Shown: positions 26,677 through 36,561 of the stretch, one piece after another
Position numbering within the stretch: the first letter of the stretch is position 1
How the letters are laid out: every line of letters starts with the position of its first letter
Assembly: GCA_964391805.1 (NCBI GenBank)
Contig: CAYMNK010000003.1
Coordinates: forward strand, 62,001-126,000
Source: RUG14300 sp964391805
Lineage (GTDB): Bacteria > Bacillota > Clostridia > Christensenellales > CAG-1252
Reading direction: 5' to 3'
DNA length: 64,000 nucleotides
Translations under genes and position numbers: made by a program
Notes under the pieces: generated by a model
Database searches by the model: none
What the model saw: only the letters and a program-made list of their open reading frames with translations
Told to the model about the DNA's origin: nothing

Positions 26677-28257
26677 TCAAACAAGTTTATATAGACTCTC
26701 GACTCCGTCCTTTTGCAGTACAATATACAAAGTGCCGTTTTCTTGTCCGACATACGAAATCGACTCAAAATCACTTATCAACACATCGCCTTTAAAATTT
26801 TTGATTGTGTTTGTCCCGTTTGACAATGACGCATATAATCCGTAAGACGTTAAACTAGGTATGTGTATATATTCGTCGATTTTTTGGATTTCTTCACCAT
26901 CGGCGTTCATTATACCTACGCTGTCCTCGGTCGTTCTAAACAACGCTAAGCCGTTGCGGAAAGGCGAAATATACGAGTAGTTCCACTCAACCACCGTTTC
27001 ACCCTCGCTATTCAACACACCGTAACGAACGCCTTCGCTTTCTACTACGGATAGTACGTATCTACCCGACGAAAAGCTTTGAGTATAGTATTCTCGATCG
27101 CTCTTTTGCCATATAGGATCGCAATTCATATAATATAGTCCCGCAGTAGAACCGTTCCCGGCGCCCTGTGTAAAACCGAAACCGTCTATAAATCTCATAG
27201 CTGTTGAGTTGATACTCTCGGGATAGCGTATTACAAAACGCCCTTCCGAATCTATCACAAAATATCTATAACCTACCCTTTCTCCATTTTCGACAATCCC
27301 TGCATTGACTGCAGAGTAGCCGTCATTAAGATTGACAGCAGACTTTTGCGCTATACTCAGTGTAGGAGAATAACGATTGGTTATAGAGATAATCGGATAT
27401 TCGCTGTTAAACGACTTATCTTTACCGCTACCTGTGTGATAGATATAGCAATTTTGCTTAATATAATACTTGCTACCGTTAATGGTTTCAAAATAGTCGT
27501 AATCAGCTTTGTTTTCCACCGTTTCGATAACCATAAAACGATTCAAACCGATATACGCAACCGAATATACTTTATCACTCGCTTCGAATATTCGATCAAG
27601 AAGCATAAAGCCAGAACCGGAATTGAATCCATTATATAACTGCCAAATAAACCAATCGCCGATTTCTTTATCGTATCCCAACAAATAATCGCCACAAACC
27701 GAATAACAAACATTTTCGGACAACCCACTATTCTCGCCCGAATAATTCACACCATTTTTATCGAACACATATGACGAGCCGTTTATGTATAGAGAACAGT
27801 AATAGTCATCTATCGCCTCGATCGATACGCTTCCGTCTCCGCTCATCAAAAGCACTCCGTCTAAATAGAATACGTCACTTTTCAGTTCCGCTTGATCGTC
27901 ATAATATCTACCGCATATAAAGTTGCCCGAATACGAAAGGGAGTCATACTTACATTCGATGATTATTTTGCCGTCAAAGCTCATCAATCCGTATGCCTTA
28001 CTCTCTCCGTCCGAGGATAATTCGGTATAGCAAATGTAAGCGTTATCCCCTATAGGCTCCACAAAATGATATCCGTCGGGAACAACGCCCTGACTACTCA
28101 CCGTCCAATCGTAATCGGCGTTATCCGATTTGAAAACCTGTCGGCCAACCTCGATTGTGTAGCGTGAAAAAGGCTCCTGTGTCCGAGTACAGGAGCAAAG
28201 CGATAAAACTATAATCACTAACAATAATATAGTTGTCGTCCTTTTTACAATTTTCAT
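26677..28257 (-). CDS. WG-repeat lipoprotein
   Basis: A 526-residue secreted lipoprotein. The signal peptide ends in a lipobox (LCSC, Cys about residue 23). The body has WG-type beta repeats: YGLMSFDGKIIIECKYD, YGVLNSEGETVVEWNYSYISPFRNGLALFR and VGIMNADGEEI. WG-repeat proteins are common at Gram-positive surfaces but their function is mostly unknown. It is last in an operon with two membrane proteins (35-base gap), so it may act with them at the cell envelope. Confidence 0.85.
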   Translation of the reverse strand: MKIVKRTTTILLLVIIVLSLCSCTRTQEPFSRYTIEVGRQVFKSDNADYDWTVSSQGVVPDGYHFVEPIGDNAYICYTELSSDGESKAYGLMSFDGKIIIECKYDSLSYSGNFICGRYYDDQAELKSDVFYLDGVLLMSGDGSVSIEAIDDYYCSLYINGSSYVFDKNGVNYSGENSGLSENVCYSVCGDYLLGYDKEIGDWFIWQLYNGFNSGSGFMLLDRIFEASDKVYSVAYIGLNRFMVIETVENKADYDYFETINGSKYYIKQNCYIYHTGSGKDKSFNSEYPIISITNRYSPTLSIAQKSAVNLNDGYSAVNAGIVENGERVGYRYFVIDSEGRFVIRYPESINSTAMRFIDGFGFTQGAGNGSTAGLYYMNCDPIWQKSDREYYTQSFSSGRYVLSVVESEGVRYGVLNSEGETVVEWNYSYISPFRNGLALFRTTEDSVGIMNADGEEIQKIDEYIHIPSLTSYGLYASLSNGTNTIKNFKGDVLISDFESISYVGQENGTLYIVLQKDGVESLYKLV

Positions 28258-28292
28258 ATCGAAAGACCTTTTATAATATATGGATAAAATAT

Positions 28293-29522
28293 TTAATCTA
28301 ATTTCTCACTTTTGCATCGACACAATCGATTTGCCAAAATTATTATTAATATCACCGAAAACACGATTATGCCTACGCCCGCTAACATGATAGCAAGTTC
28401 GCCCGATTCTAAAGCCAAGTCGAGAATAAAGAAATCCAATAAGAACAGTATGCCAGAAATTGCCAACTGATGTATAAGCACTACCCACAAGGTATGACGG
28501 CCCATAAAACAAAACACACCTTTATTTACAACCTTAAGTTCGGGGAATAATGATTTTTTGTCGGGATAAATAAACGGCGCCAATGACGCTCCGAACATTA
28601 CCTTATAAAAGCTTGAACAAATGCTAAAATAATCGCTTGACCTAATGTAGTGTTCCTTGAAACCGTTATGCAACCACACCATCCATTGTGCACGCAATTC
28701 GGGAGTGTGAACAGCCCAATATTGATTCAAGAAGTAGACTACTATACCGATCACAAGGCATACACCCGATATGACATACTTACGCACTTCGGCATTTTTG
28801 ATACTTAATCGACATACAAGTTCGATCAACGCATAGATCAATACCGCCGTTGCAAGCATATGCAGTACACCGTAAGTAACGAGCATTCCCGACTCGTCAA
28901 GAACTATTTCCGCTAAATAGGTAAATAGGGATATAAGTCCCGCACAAACCCCGATTTGTAATGCACGCTTGAAGTTGTTTTTACTAAGCCTACAGCCAAT
29001 ACCGCAAAGCAAGAAAAAGAACCATAAAATAATAGTATGGATAAAATCACGTAAGCTGTTTTTCGTCTCACTATATCCGACAAACTCGTTAATTAGCTCC
29101 ATACTTACACACGCAATAACGGCGATACCCACAACAAGAACATAGTTTATTACCGAAGTGCGATTGGGCTTTTGTTTAGATTTAACAAGGGTGATAATAA
29201 ACGATATCGAAACTAATAAAATAATGAGCCATAAGAAAACAAATTCGCTCAAGTCCATTTTATCGAATGGCACAAGCACCGGATCGACGTATCCCTCGTA
29301 GCGACGTGCGGCATAATTAAACGCTACTAAAAACGGATTACCGCAGAGCATCCAATAACTATACATGCTCGATACATCATAAAAAAGATGATCGACGCAC
29401 ATCAACAATATACAAAAGCCTCGCAAAAAATCCAATTCCCAAATACGATCGAGAATTAACTCGCGTTTTTTAATTTTACGCTCTTGCTTTTGTTCTTTAG
29501 TGAGTTTTTTAACGGCAATCAT
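28293..29522 (-). CDS. DUF1624-type multi-pass membrane protein (acyltransferase-like)
   Basis: A 409-residue protein with about nine to ten hydrophobic segments. After a charged N-terminus comes RIWELDFLRGFCILLMCVDHLFYD, the signature of the DUF1624/heparan-alpha-glucosaminide N-acetyltransferase-like family, in which Asp and His near the first membrane helix are conserved. Such proteins probably move acyl groups onto envelope glycans; the substrate here is unknown. Its start overlaps the upstream stop by four bases, so translation is coupled. Confidence 0.8.
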   Translation of the reverse strand: MIAVKKLTKEQKQERKIKKRELILDRIWELDFLRGFCILLMCVDHLFYDVSSMYSYWMLCGNPFLVAFNYAARRYEGYVDPVLVPFDKMDLSEFVFLWLIILLVSISFIITLVKSKQKPNRTSVINYVLVVGIAVIACVSMELINEFVGYSETKNSLRDFIHTIILWFFFLLCGIGCRLSKNNFKRALQIGVCAGLISLFTYLAEIVLDESGMLVTYGVLHMLATAVLIYALIELVCRLSIKNAEVRKYVISGVCLVIGIVVYFLNQYWAVHTPELRAQWMVWLHNGFKEHYIRSSDYFSICSSFYKVMFGASLAPFIYPDKKSLFPELKVVNKGVFCFMGRHTLWVVLIHQLAISGILFLLDFFILDLALESGELAIMLAGVGIIVFSVILIIILANRLCRCKSEKLD

Positions 29523-30055
29523 CCTCTAACCTTTTGTTCTACACGCAAAAATTGTAAATCGTTAACTCCGTCGTCATAATATACGACGAATTTATCTCTA
29601 TATTCCTCTATCAAAAGTTCGGGGTGGTCCTCGCTGTGATAAATGGATAAAACCCTTTCGTCCGATTGTTTTCTGGTGGGCAGTTCGTTCCTCGCCTTAC
29701 GAATATGCTCGGCGGTACCGTCTACTACACTCGAAATTCTATTTCTACCCGTACTGCGAATGGTGATAACCAATGCACATAATAAACACATACCTAATCC
29801 CACGTAAAACAATATACTGTCAATATCTATTACGTCGAAACTGAAATAGCCTTGCGATACCAATACCGCTCCCGTGATAAAATAAAAGAACGGAACATAA
29901 AGCCCAAAATATACGATTACACGTGCCAAGACCTTGATAGTCTCTTTGACAATCGTAAACACGAGCTTCAGCACTCCCAACAATAGGATAGCTATAAAAA
30001 TTTTATTTCCGTTTTTATCGGACGCCATAACCGCTCCTTTTATTTTTTCAAGCAT
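29519..30055 (-). CDS. Small membrane protein of unknown function
   Basis: I do not recognise this protein. It has about 178 residues with three hydrophobic segments (KIFIAILLLGVLKLVFTIV, VIVYFGLYVPFFYFITGAVL, ILFYVGLGMCLLCALVI) and a cytosolic, charged C-terminal 80 residues ending FVVYYDDGVNDLQFLRVEQK. The start at 30055 is chosen over 30067 because GAGAGGCGG lies directly before it. It is first in a three-gene envelope operon behind a strong promoter and overlaps the DUF1624 gene by four bases. Confidence 0.75.
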   Translation of the reverse strand: MLEKIKGAVMASDKNGNKIFIAILLLGVLKLVFTIVKETIKVLARVIVYFGLYVPFFYFITGAVLVSQGYFSFDVIDIDSILFYVGLGMCLLCALVITIRSTGRNRISSVVDGTAEHIRKARNELPTRKQSDERVLSIYHSEDHPELLIEEYRDKFVVYYDDGVNDLQFLRVEQKVRG

Positions 30056-30110
30056 ACCGCCTCTCATTTAGGTAAAATGATAATATCGGCAAGTACAACC
30101 GATCACTTTA

Positions 30111-30140
30111 ATTATAAATCTTTATACAATTGATTGTCAA
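30111..30140 (-). promoter_or_regulatory. Promoter of the envelope operon
   Basis: Minus strand: -35 TTGACA (30135-30140), 18-bp spacer, -10 TATAAT (30111-30116), about 50 bases before the first gene. Both hexamers are perfect. Confidence 0.8.
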
Positions 30141-30289
30141 GGTTTTATTTTTTTATTCGCGCGGATATCAAAATTTATTTAATAAGTTAGTTATTTTTAC
30201 GAGTTTTTAAAAGCGGATACAATAAGACAAACTCATCGTTATCGTCAGCAAGATACCAAACGCCTACGTCGTTTGATTCTCACTTTGTT

Positions 30290-30335
30290 CGAATTTCGAC
30301 TCCGCTAAAGCTCCGCTCAGTATGATGACGGACGA
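30290..30335. repeat. Partial dispersed hairpin repeat
   Basis: Contains TTCGACTCCGCTAAAGC and GCTCAGTATGATGAC, a shortened relative of the repeat family at 3164 and 3261. It is the first of several copies in the 917-base gap 30056-30972. Confidence 0.55.
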
Positions 30336-30387
30336 TACCCATCAAATGTCATACTGATCAAATTATGAATAACACTGCACCATCAAA

Positions 30388-30460
30388 TGTCATACTGAGC
30401 GAAGGTCGATAGACCGTAGTCGAACTGCGAAGCAGTGCAAGGCTTGCCTTGCAGTATCTT
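30388..30460. repeat. Dispersed hairpin repeat, copy 3
   Basis: TGTCATACTGAGCGAAGG is followed by GGTC-gata-GACC, CGTAGTCGAA, CTGC-gaa-GCAG and GCAAGG-ctt-GCCTTGC. The frame is that of copies 1 and 2 in opposite orientation; the stems differ but still pair. A related shorter element with TCATCC-type ends follows at about 30481-30521. Confidence 0.7.
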
Positions 30461-30619
30461 AATCCATATAAACAAGGAATTAGATCCTTCGATTCCGCAT
30501 TCCTACACTCAGGATGACAACTGATGGGTTGAATCTTATCGTAGTTTTCTATGCTTGGCATGACATATATTGGACGTTATCGTCTGCATTAACAAGGATA
30601 TGGCGATTACTAATCGGCC

Positions 30620-30682
30620 CCTACAGCGAAGGGCAAAGACCGCAGTCGAACCCGTAGGGCGATGCCAAAGGCATCGGTATCT
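30620..30682. repeat. Dispersed hairpin repeat, copy 4
   Basis: Contains CAGCGAAGGGC, the spacer CGCAGTCGAA, CCC-gta-GGG and GATGCC-aaa-GGCATC. It lacks the TGTCAT end of copy 3. It lies just before the terminator at 30694-30738. Confidence 0.65.
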
Positions 30683-30693
30683 AAAATCCATGT

Positions 30694-30738
30694 AAAAAAG
30701 GATGTGTTCAACCCATAGGGGGCTGAACATCCTTTTTT
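30694..30738 (+). terminator. Intrinsic terminator upstream of the RHS promoter
   Basis: Stem AAAGGATG(t)GTTCA pairs with TGAACATCCTTT, and a CCC/GGG pair closes the loop; seven T follow on the plus strand. The minus strand also has a T run, so it may work in both directions. It insulates the RHS island from the envelope operon. Confidence 0.75.
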
Positions 30739-30740
30739 TG

Positions 30741-30837
30741 TTTACAATTAATCACAAATAGGTCACAAGAGTTCACACTGTGGTTACAATCAGGCTACAC
30801 TGAGTTCATTGTTTTTTGTGTTTTTCTATCCTATATT
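30741..30837 (+). promoter_or_regulatory. Promoter A: phased YACA array plus weak sigma-A promoter of RHS gene 1
   Basis: Six YACA motifs begin (A of ACA) at 30744, 30754, 30765, 30775, 30786 and 30797, so they are 10-11 bp apart, on one face of the helix. A seventh degenerate one (TTCATTG) overlaps the -35 TTGTTT (30809-30814). A 17-bp spacer leads to -10 TATATT (30832-30837). The weak -35 with a stacked upstream array is the layout of an activator-dependent promoter. The same layout, in the same register, precedes the holin operon (40620-40726). Confidence 0.75.
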
Positions 30838-30862
30838 GTATACGTAATCGTCAAACAAGCGA

Positions 30863-30923
30863 TTTTTACGAAGCGTTGAGCATTCGAATGTTCGGAGGCC
30901 ACCGACTTAACAAATCGTAAAAA
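30863..30923 (+). promoter_or_regulatory. Structured 5' leader of RHS gene 1
   Basis: TTTTTACGA (30863-30871) and TCGTAAAAA (30915-30923) can pair and enclose the small palindrome CATTCGAATG. The leader between the -10 and the start codon is about 130 bases. A regulatory role is possible but unproven. Confidence 0.4.
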
Positions 30924-30943
30924 GAGCAAGTAAGAGGGTTATA

Positions 30944-33110
30944 AAAAATACAGCAAAAAGGAGAAACAAAAAATGAATAAAGGAATGAAAAATAACACTA
31001 AACAATTAACACAACAGGTGGGAGATGTAAATATAGGTGTGAATGTATGTAAACGGGATGCCAATTTACATATTAGAGTACCATTAATTTCAACGGTAGG
31101 ACTCAGTCCTATTGATACAGGACTTGTCTTTAACTTACAGGATAGAACGGAATATGGTATGTTCGGTTATGGTTGTAGACTTGACAAGTATATGTATGTA
31201 CAGTCTATTGCGGGAGGATACTCTGTAACCAATGCGGACGGATCGGTAGATAAGTACTTAACTTCAAACGGTCTCTATAACAAGCAAACCGAGTTGACTC
31301 TTAGTAGAGTATCTTCAGGTAGTTATGACACGACTCACTATTATACGTTGACCGATAAGTACAATAACGTTATCAAGCTGAATGAATCGGATGAATATCC
31401 AAAGACTATCACAACCAAGTCGGGTGACGAATATACCTATGACTTTATTAGTGCAACTAAAACTATTGATAATAATCACGGTGATGTAGTTACCTTATCA
31501 CGTAATAACAGTACTTTGATAAACAGAATAGAATACAAGCATAACGGTACTTTAATGGGATATACTCTACTTAGTTATACCGATAACTATCTATCAAAGA
31601 TAACGTACTATAATCAATCTACTGTAATAGCAGAATTTACTTTTACCCTTAACGGAGATACTGTTATAGTTAAAGATGAAGTATCGGGATATAGGATCAA
31701 ATACACTCTATCCGATAATAAAGTAATATCTTTTATAGACGGATACAACGATAACTATACCAACGGTAAACGTACCACTATCGAGTATGATGATAACAAA
31801 ACCACAATAACAGATTATTGCGGAAACAAAGCATATTCATTTTTCGATAATAACGGTATACCTTTATATGATATAGATGAAGAAGGATATCTTATCAAAA
31901 CAAGATATGATAACGAAAGCGGTAAAGTATTATCAACAAGCTCTACTATTGCAACTATAGAGAATAAACTATCTAATATATTTAGTTCAAATGATATAAG
32001 TTCTTTTGAATTATTAAACGTCGATATCGAAAAGACCGAATGTAACGATGAATTTTTTAGTAAGATATTAGGTAATTCTACCTATAAAGCTACCGGTACT
32101 ACTAAATACAGTTTTTTATACAAGGATGAAGCTATATCCGGTGTAGCTACCGATAACATTACGGCAGTAATATGGGTTAAACAACTGACACCAAGTACCG
32201 ATGATAACTTTATGAATATAAGTTTATCTGCAGGCGAAAGCGAAGAATCAAGTATTGTACTTGATAAAAAAACTATAGATAATCAATTTGATGTATATGT
32301 ACTTGGATTAACTGCAGAAAAATCATATGATTACATAAGGCTATGGATAGACCTACATAACGCAAGTATAGAGATAGGCGGAATACAAGTACTCAAAAAA
32401 GGCTTTGGTTCATTCTACACTTATGATGAAAACGGTAACCCTACCTATACCTTATCGGATAGCGGTAGTACTCAAACGGAGTATAACTCTAACAATAACC
32501 CGACCACGTCTATCGGCAAAGATTCGTCTAAAACTCAAGCCACAATTAACAATAATCGTCTTGTAAAGACGTTATCGGCATACGGAGTAACTACCGATTA
32601 TACCTACGATAGTACTTATAAGAATAATCTATTATCTACCAAACTCACCAACGACGATAATGATAAGATAATGGAAACGAAACAAGAATACACTTCCGAC
32701 GGTAGATTCTTATCAAAATCAATAGACGCATTGGGTAATACAACAAGTTATACGTATGATGCTTATGGCAACATAAAAACCGTCATGAATGCATTAAGCG
32801 TAGCAACTTCGTACAACTACAATGATGACGAAACCATATCATCCATAATTAGATCACTAAACGGATCGGAACAAAAGGCCGAATATACCTATGATACAAA
32901 GAAGAGACTTTCTACGGTAACATTATCTAATGGTACTGTATATCAGTTTAGATATGACAATTATGATCACTTGATTGCAATAGCTGTAAACGGTATACCT
33001 TTAGTGCGTTATAGATACAATCTAAAAACGGGCAATATAGTACAAGCTTTATATGGAAAATCCGGAGATAGATATGGATTCGCATATAATACGGATAATC
33101 AATTAGACTA
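30944..33110 (+). repeat. 2,167-bp direct repeat, copy 1 (5' part of RHS gene 1)
   Basis: Matches 42362-44528 at a fixed offset of 11,418 bases. The encoded first 712 residues are identical. The two base differences I found (30990 and 31020) are both silent and both near the left end. Confidence 0.9.
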
Positions 33111-36100
33111 TGTTACATGTTCTAACGCAAACGGTGAATTATTAAATGTTTACAATTATTATTACAATGATAAGAAACAATTAGAGGAAATTAGCGATGC
33201 ATGTGACGAAACGTTATACTATTATACATATGATGACGATGGTAGAGTGACAGAAGTAACAAATTCCGACACATCTATCAAGTACACATATGACAACTTA
33301 GGCAACGTAACCGTAAAATCAACTAAGGTTAATAATAAAACTATCAATACTTCATATGATAGCGTCTCTCGCTCTAAGGGTTCTCAACCGGATTCGTTAA
33401 TTGCTACAATTGATACCAATCTTGGATTATTGGATACATTTGACGATTACAGTATGATCAATCGTAATAGCGACATAGTCGTTACCGATAGTTCGCTCAA
33501 CTTAATCACTCCGGTAACGGGAAAAGAAGGAATTATTAGTTACGCTGAAATAGGATCTGCTAATACGTTTAGCTATAATTTATCTAAAATCAATTCTCCT
33601 CACCCTCTTGAATGCGGTTGTATTCAATTTTGGTTTAAGCCAACTACAACTAATTCCGATACAAAAAAGGAGTACTTGTTTAGTTCAAATCCTTCTGCTA
33701 ATAAGAGTTTCATAGGTGTATACTTGTATCAAAAGAGTCTTTATTTGACTGCTACCGATGTAAATGGAAAAACTAAAGAGTTAACATCGTTAAGCGGGGT
33801 TAACCTATCCGAATGGAATTTTGTGTCATTGAGTTTTATCAATAGGCAAGATGAAGGAAGTAACGATATTAGCGAATATAACTTGAACTTAAACGGTTGT
33901 AATAAAACCTTTACACAGAAAAATCCTCGTTTCGATGTAAATATCGGGATAAATAACGGTATTTATAAAAACGGTATTACAAATGCTCCTAAGTTTGACA
34001 TGGGATATACCTCTAACGGAAGTAATAAATACTATTTCGAGGGTAGAATAACATGCGTATATATCGGAAAACGTACATATATGTCGATCGATAAGGTCAT
34101 GAGATATTATAGATTGACGAAAGATTACTTAATCGATAATCAGTTACCAAGCCCGCAAACGGTAGATTTCAGTCAAACCAATCTATATACAATAGATCCC
34201 GATATTCAAAAAGATTTTACAATCTATCCCTTACATAATAGCGTAAAATCTTTAGATGGCAAAGAACCCTATAAGTTTTCTTTACGCAAAGTTTCCGATG
34301 CAGATAAAGATAGAACTTTCAACTTCAATAATAAGATTAAGAGATATGCGTATGTTGCCGATGGTAGTGAGTTAGCGTATAACGTGGGTGATCTTTCTAC
34401 GTTTACTATAGCTATGAGAGTTTATATAGATACAGAAGGAGACAACCAAACATTATTTGAAACAAAAAATGATGATGGCAACCCCTTCATGTTATATAGA
34501 GCATCAAATAAAAAACTGTATTTATATTTTAACGGTAAAATATACAAATCAAGCTTGTTATTGGAATCAAATGAATGGCATAGTGTAGCCTTGTCTGTAA
34601 AATATACATATTCATATGATAACTTAGTTGAGAGTAAAAATACGGATATCAAATTGGTAGTTGACGATAATGAGTATAATACATCTTTCTCCGATGGTAA
34701 ATCATATAAGAATGTTAATTTGATGATAGGACGAACATTTGCCGAAACAAGAACTGTAACTAATCTTGGAATTTATAACAATGCTTATCCATTGTTTGGT
34801 CAAATAGAAATGTTGGCTATTTCTAATAAATATTACCAAACAAGCGATATTGCGAAACTTTTTAGTGAACTACAAGGATTCTCTCGTGTTCACGAGTATG
34901 ACGATTTTGGTATGCTTAAGAAAACCGATCTTCATCAAGCAGGTGAGAGTATATTGAGTGATACTTTAACTTATAAGACAAGGACAGACACTAAGTACAC
35001 GTCTCCACAAATCAAGAAAGAGAGATTCTCTCTAAAAAACGGAACATCTTTAGATAGATTCTATACTACCGATTCGCTGGGTAAAGTTACCGCTATTAAT
35101 GATAGCTGTTTTGGATCGCATACCTACTCATACGATTATAGAGGTTATCTTGTATCTGCAGACGGAACCAATTATGAATACGATAATAACGGTAATATAA
35201 CCAAAATAGGAGATAAAGTATTAGCTTATGATTCTACTATCAAGGATAAGCTGATATCATTTAACGGAAGTTCTATTAGCTATAGTACATCGTATTCGTT
35301 TAATCCTTCTAACTATAAGAACTACTATTATAAATTTGAAGGTAGAAGACTTACTCAATTTGCCACCACTTCAGGTTATTGGATCTATACCTATAATGAT
35401 AAAGGTCTAAGAACCAAGAAGAGCGATTATCGTAGTGTATCTACATCCTATGAATATGACGGAAATAAACTTATCTATCAAAAGGATGTATCTACTCGCT
35501 TAGACTTCCTCTATGATGAGAATGGTGAACTCTACGGCTTTATCAAAGATTCTACCAATAAGTATTTCTACATACGAGATTGTTTAAAAAATATTCTCGG
35601 AATAGTTGATATTAATGGTAAAATAGTGGTAAAATATAGTTACGATGCGTTTGGCAAATGTACTATCACTTACGATAGTACAAGTAGCGACATTGGTAAG
35701 TTAAACCCATTCCGCTTTAAAGGTTATTACTACGATACGGAAAGTGAAATGTACTACTGTCAATCTCGTTACTATGTACCCGAATGGGGAAGATGGTTAA
35801 ATGCCGATAGCCCTGCGTTCCTTGATTTTAACTCGTTAAACGGTATGAATCTATATGCATACTGCGGCAACGATCCGATTCTTGGTGTCGATACAAATGG
35901 TGCATTCGATAATGAGAGATTTTTAAAGGGACTATTTATTGTATTGGCTGCTACTCTAATTGTTACCGTTTCAGTAACAACGCTTGGCGCAGGTTCTGCT
36001 GTGTGTGGAGTAATAGTTGGTGGAACATTAGGCGCCGCCGGTGAACTATTTTCGCAAGCAGTAGTTGAAAACAAATCATTTGAGGATGTTAATTATTGGC

Positions 36101-36552
36101 AAGTTGCAGTTAGTGGTGTTTCTGGAGCGATTTCGTCATTGCCTGGTGTAGGACTTGGATTGTCAACGGCTGTTTCGTTTGCGTCGGGATCGTTAAACTC
36201 TTTATTGGGAGGAGAGCAAAATTGGGGACGTATTCTCTTGGACGGTGCAAAAAGTGCAGCCATCACTGCAGTCGCGGGCTTAGCAACCAGATGCATAGGC
36301 TTGGGAAAAATTTCCAAATTAGATAAGGGGAATTACGCTAAAAAGAAATTATTCTTAAAATCTCAAAACATGCATTCGTTAACATCATTTAATCCTGCAA
36401 TTAACAAGCAACAAAACCTCATTAGATTTATTACGGATCAAGTAGGCGTATCAGGGCTTATGAAAGTCGCAAACAATGCAGCGGGTTTTGCAGTGAATAC
36501 ATTGGGAGATGTTGCATCATTTGCTATTGAAATGGTTATATCTATTCTATAG
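30973..36552 (+). CDS. Intact RHS-repeat polymorphic toxin with hydrophobic tip (RHS gene 1)
   Basis: A 1,859-residue RHS/YD-repeat protein. There is no signal peptide. Order: N-terminal domain (1-390); a beta-sandwich-like insert (about 395-480); YD repeats (about 545-800, e.g. TDYTYDSTYKNNLL, TTSYTYDAYGNI); a LamG-like segment (about 880-1035); a second LamG-like segment (about 1117-1280); the RHS-associated core (about 1306-1640) with NPFRFKGYYYD, YYCQSRYYVPEWGRW and CGNDPILGVDTNG. The tip (about 1645-1859) is new sequence: a long Gly/Ala/Val-rich hydrophobic stretch, then a basic part. RHS shells cage a C-terminal toxin; the hydrophobic tip suggests a membrane-acting toxin or a membrane-crossing pre-toxin segment. 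It is driven by promoter A and followed nine bases on by its likely immunity gene. AGGAG precedes ATG 30973. Confidence 0.9.
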   Translation: MNKGMKNNTKQLTQQVGDVNIGVNVCKRDANLHIRVPLISTVGLSPIDTGLVFNLQDRTEYGMFGYGCRLDKYMYVQSIAGGYSVTNADGSVDKYLTSNGLYNKQTELTLSRVSSGSYDTTHYYTLTDKYNNVIKLNESDEYPKTITTKSGDEYTYDFISATKTIDNNHGDVVTLSRNNSTLINRIEYKHNGTLMGYTLLSYTDNYLSKITYYNQSTVIAEFTFTLNGDTVIVKDEVSGYRIKYTLSDNKVISFIDGYNDNYTNGKRTTIEYDDNKTTITDYCGNKAYSFFDNNGIPLYDIDEEGYLIKTRYDNESGKVLSTSSTIATIENKLSNIFSSNDISSFELLNVDIEKTECNDEFFSKILGNSTYKATGTTKYSFLYKDEAISGVATDNITAVIWVKQLTPSTDDNFMNISLSAGESEESSIVLDKKTIDNQFDVYVLGLTAEKSYDYIRLWIDLHNASIEIGGIQVLKKGFGSFYTYDENGNPTYTLSDSGSTQTEYNSNNNPTTSIGKDSSKTQATINNNRLVKTLSAYGVTTDYTYDSTYKNNLLSTKLTNDDNDKIMETKQEYTSDGRFLSKSIDALGNTTSYTYDAYGNIKTVMNALSVATSYNYNDDETISSIIRSLNGSEQKAEYTYDTKKRLSTVTLSNGTVYQFRYDNYDHLIAIAVNGIPLVRYRYNLKTGNIVQALYGKSGDRYGFAYNTDNQLDYVTCSNANGELLNVYNYYYNDKKQLEEISDACDETLYYYTYDDDGRVTEVTNSDTSIKYTYDNLGNVTVKSTKVNNKTINTSYDSVSRSKGSQPDSLIATIDTNLGLLDTFDDYSMINRNSDIVVTDSSLNLITPVTGKEGIISYAEIGSANTFSYNLSKINSPHPLECGCIQFWFKPTTTNSDTKKEYLFSSNPSANKSFIGVYLYQKSLYLTATDVNGKTKELTSLSGVNLSEWNFVSLSFINRQDEGSNDISEYNLNLNGCNKTFTQKNPRFDVNIGINNGIYKNGITNAPKFDMGYTSNGSNKYYFEGRITCVYIGKRTYMSIDKVMRYYRLTKDYLIDNQLPSPQTVDFSQTNLYTIDPDIQKDFTIYPLHNSVKSLDGKEPYKFSLRKVSDADKDRTFNFNNKIKRYAYVADGSELAYNVGDLSTFTIAMRVYIDTEGDNQTLFETKNDDGNPFMLYRASNKKLYLYFNGKIYKSSLLLESNEWHSVALSVKYTYSYDNLVESKNTDIKLVVDDNEYNTSFSDGKSYKNVNLMIGRTFAETRTVTNLGIYNNAYPLFGQIEMLAISNKYYQTSDIAKLFSELQGFSRVHEYDDFGMLKKTDLHQAGESILSDTLTYKTRTDTKYTSPQIKKERFSLKNGTSLDRFYTTDSLGKVTAINDSCFGSHTYSYDYRGYLVSADGTNYEYDNNGNITKIGDKVLAYDSTIKDKLISFNGSSISYSTSYSFNPSNYKNYYYKFEGRRLTQFATTSGYWIYTYNDKGLRTKKSDYRSVSTSYEYDGNKLIYQKDVSTRLDFLYDENGELYGFIKDSTNKYFYIRDCLKNILGIVDINGKIVVKYSYDAFGKCTITYDSTSSDIGKLNPFRFKGYYYDTESEMYYCQSRYYVPEWGRWLNADSPAFLDFNSLNGMNLYAYCGNDPILGVDTNGAFDNERFLKGLFIVLAATLIVTVSVTTLGAGSAVCGVIVGGTLGAAGELFSQAVVENKSFEDVNYWQVAVSGVSGAISSLPGVGLGLSTAVSFASGSLNSLLGGEQNWGRILLDGAKSAAITAVAGLATRCIGLGKISKLDKGNYAKKKLFLKSQNMHSLTSFNPAINKQQNLIRFITDQVGVSGLMKVANNAAGFAVNTLGDVASFAIEMVISIL

Positions 36553-36561
36553 GAGTAATAA

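Noticed and set aside
30741..30837. CRISPR array or plasmid-type iterons in the YACA array
   Set aside because: The units are only 10-11 bp, without spacers, and end in a promoter. No cas or replication gene is near.
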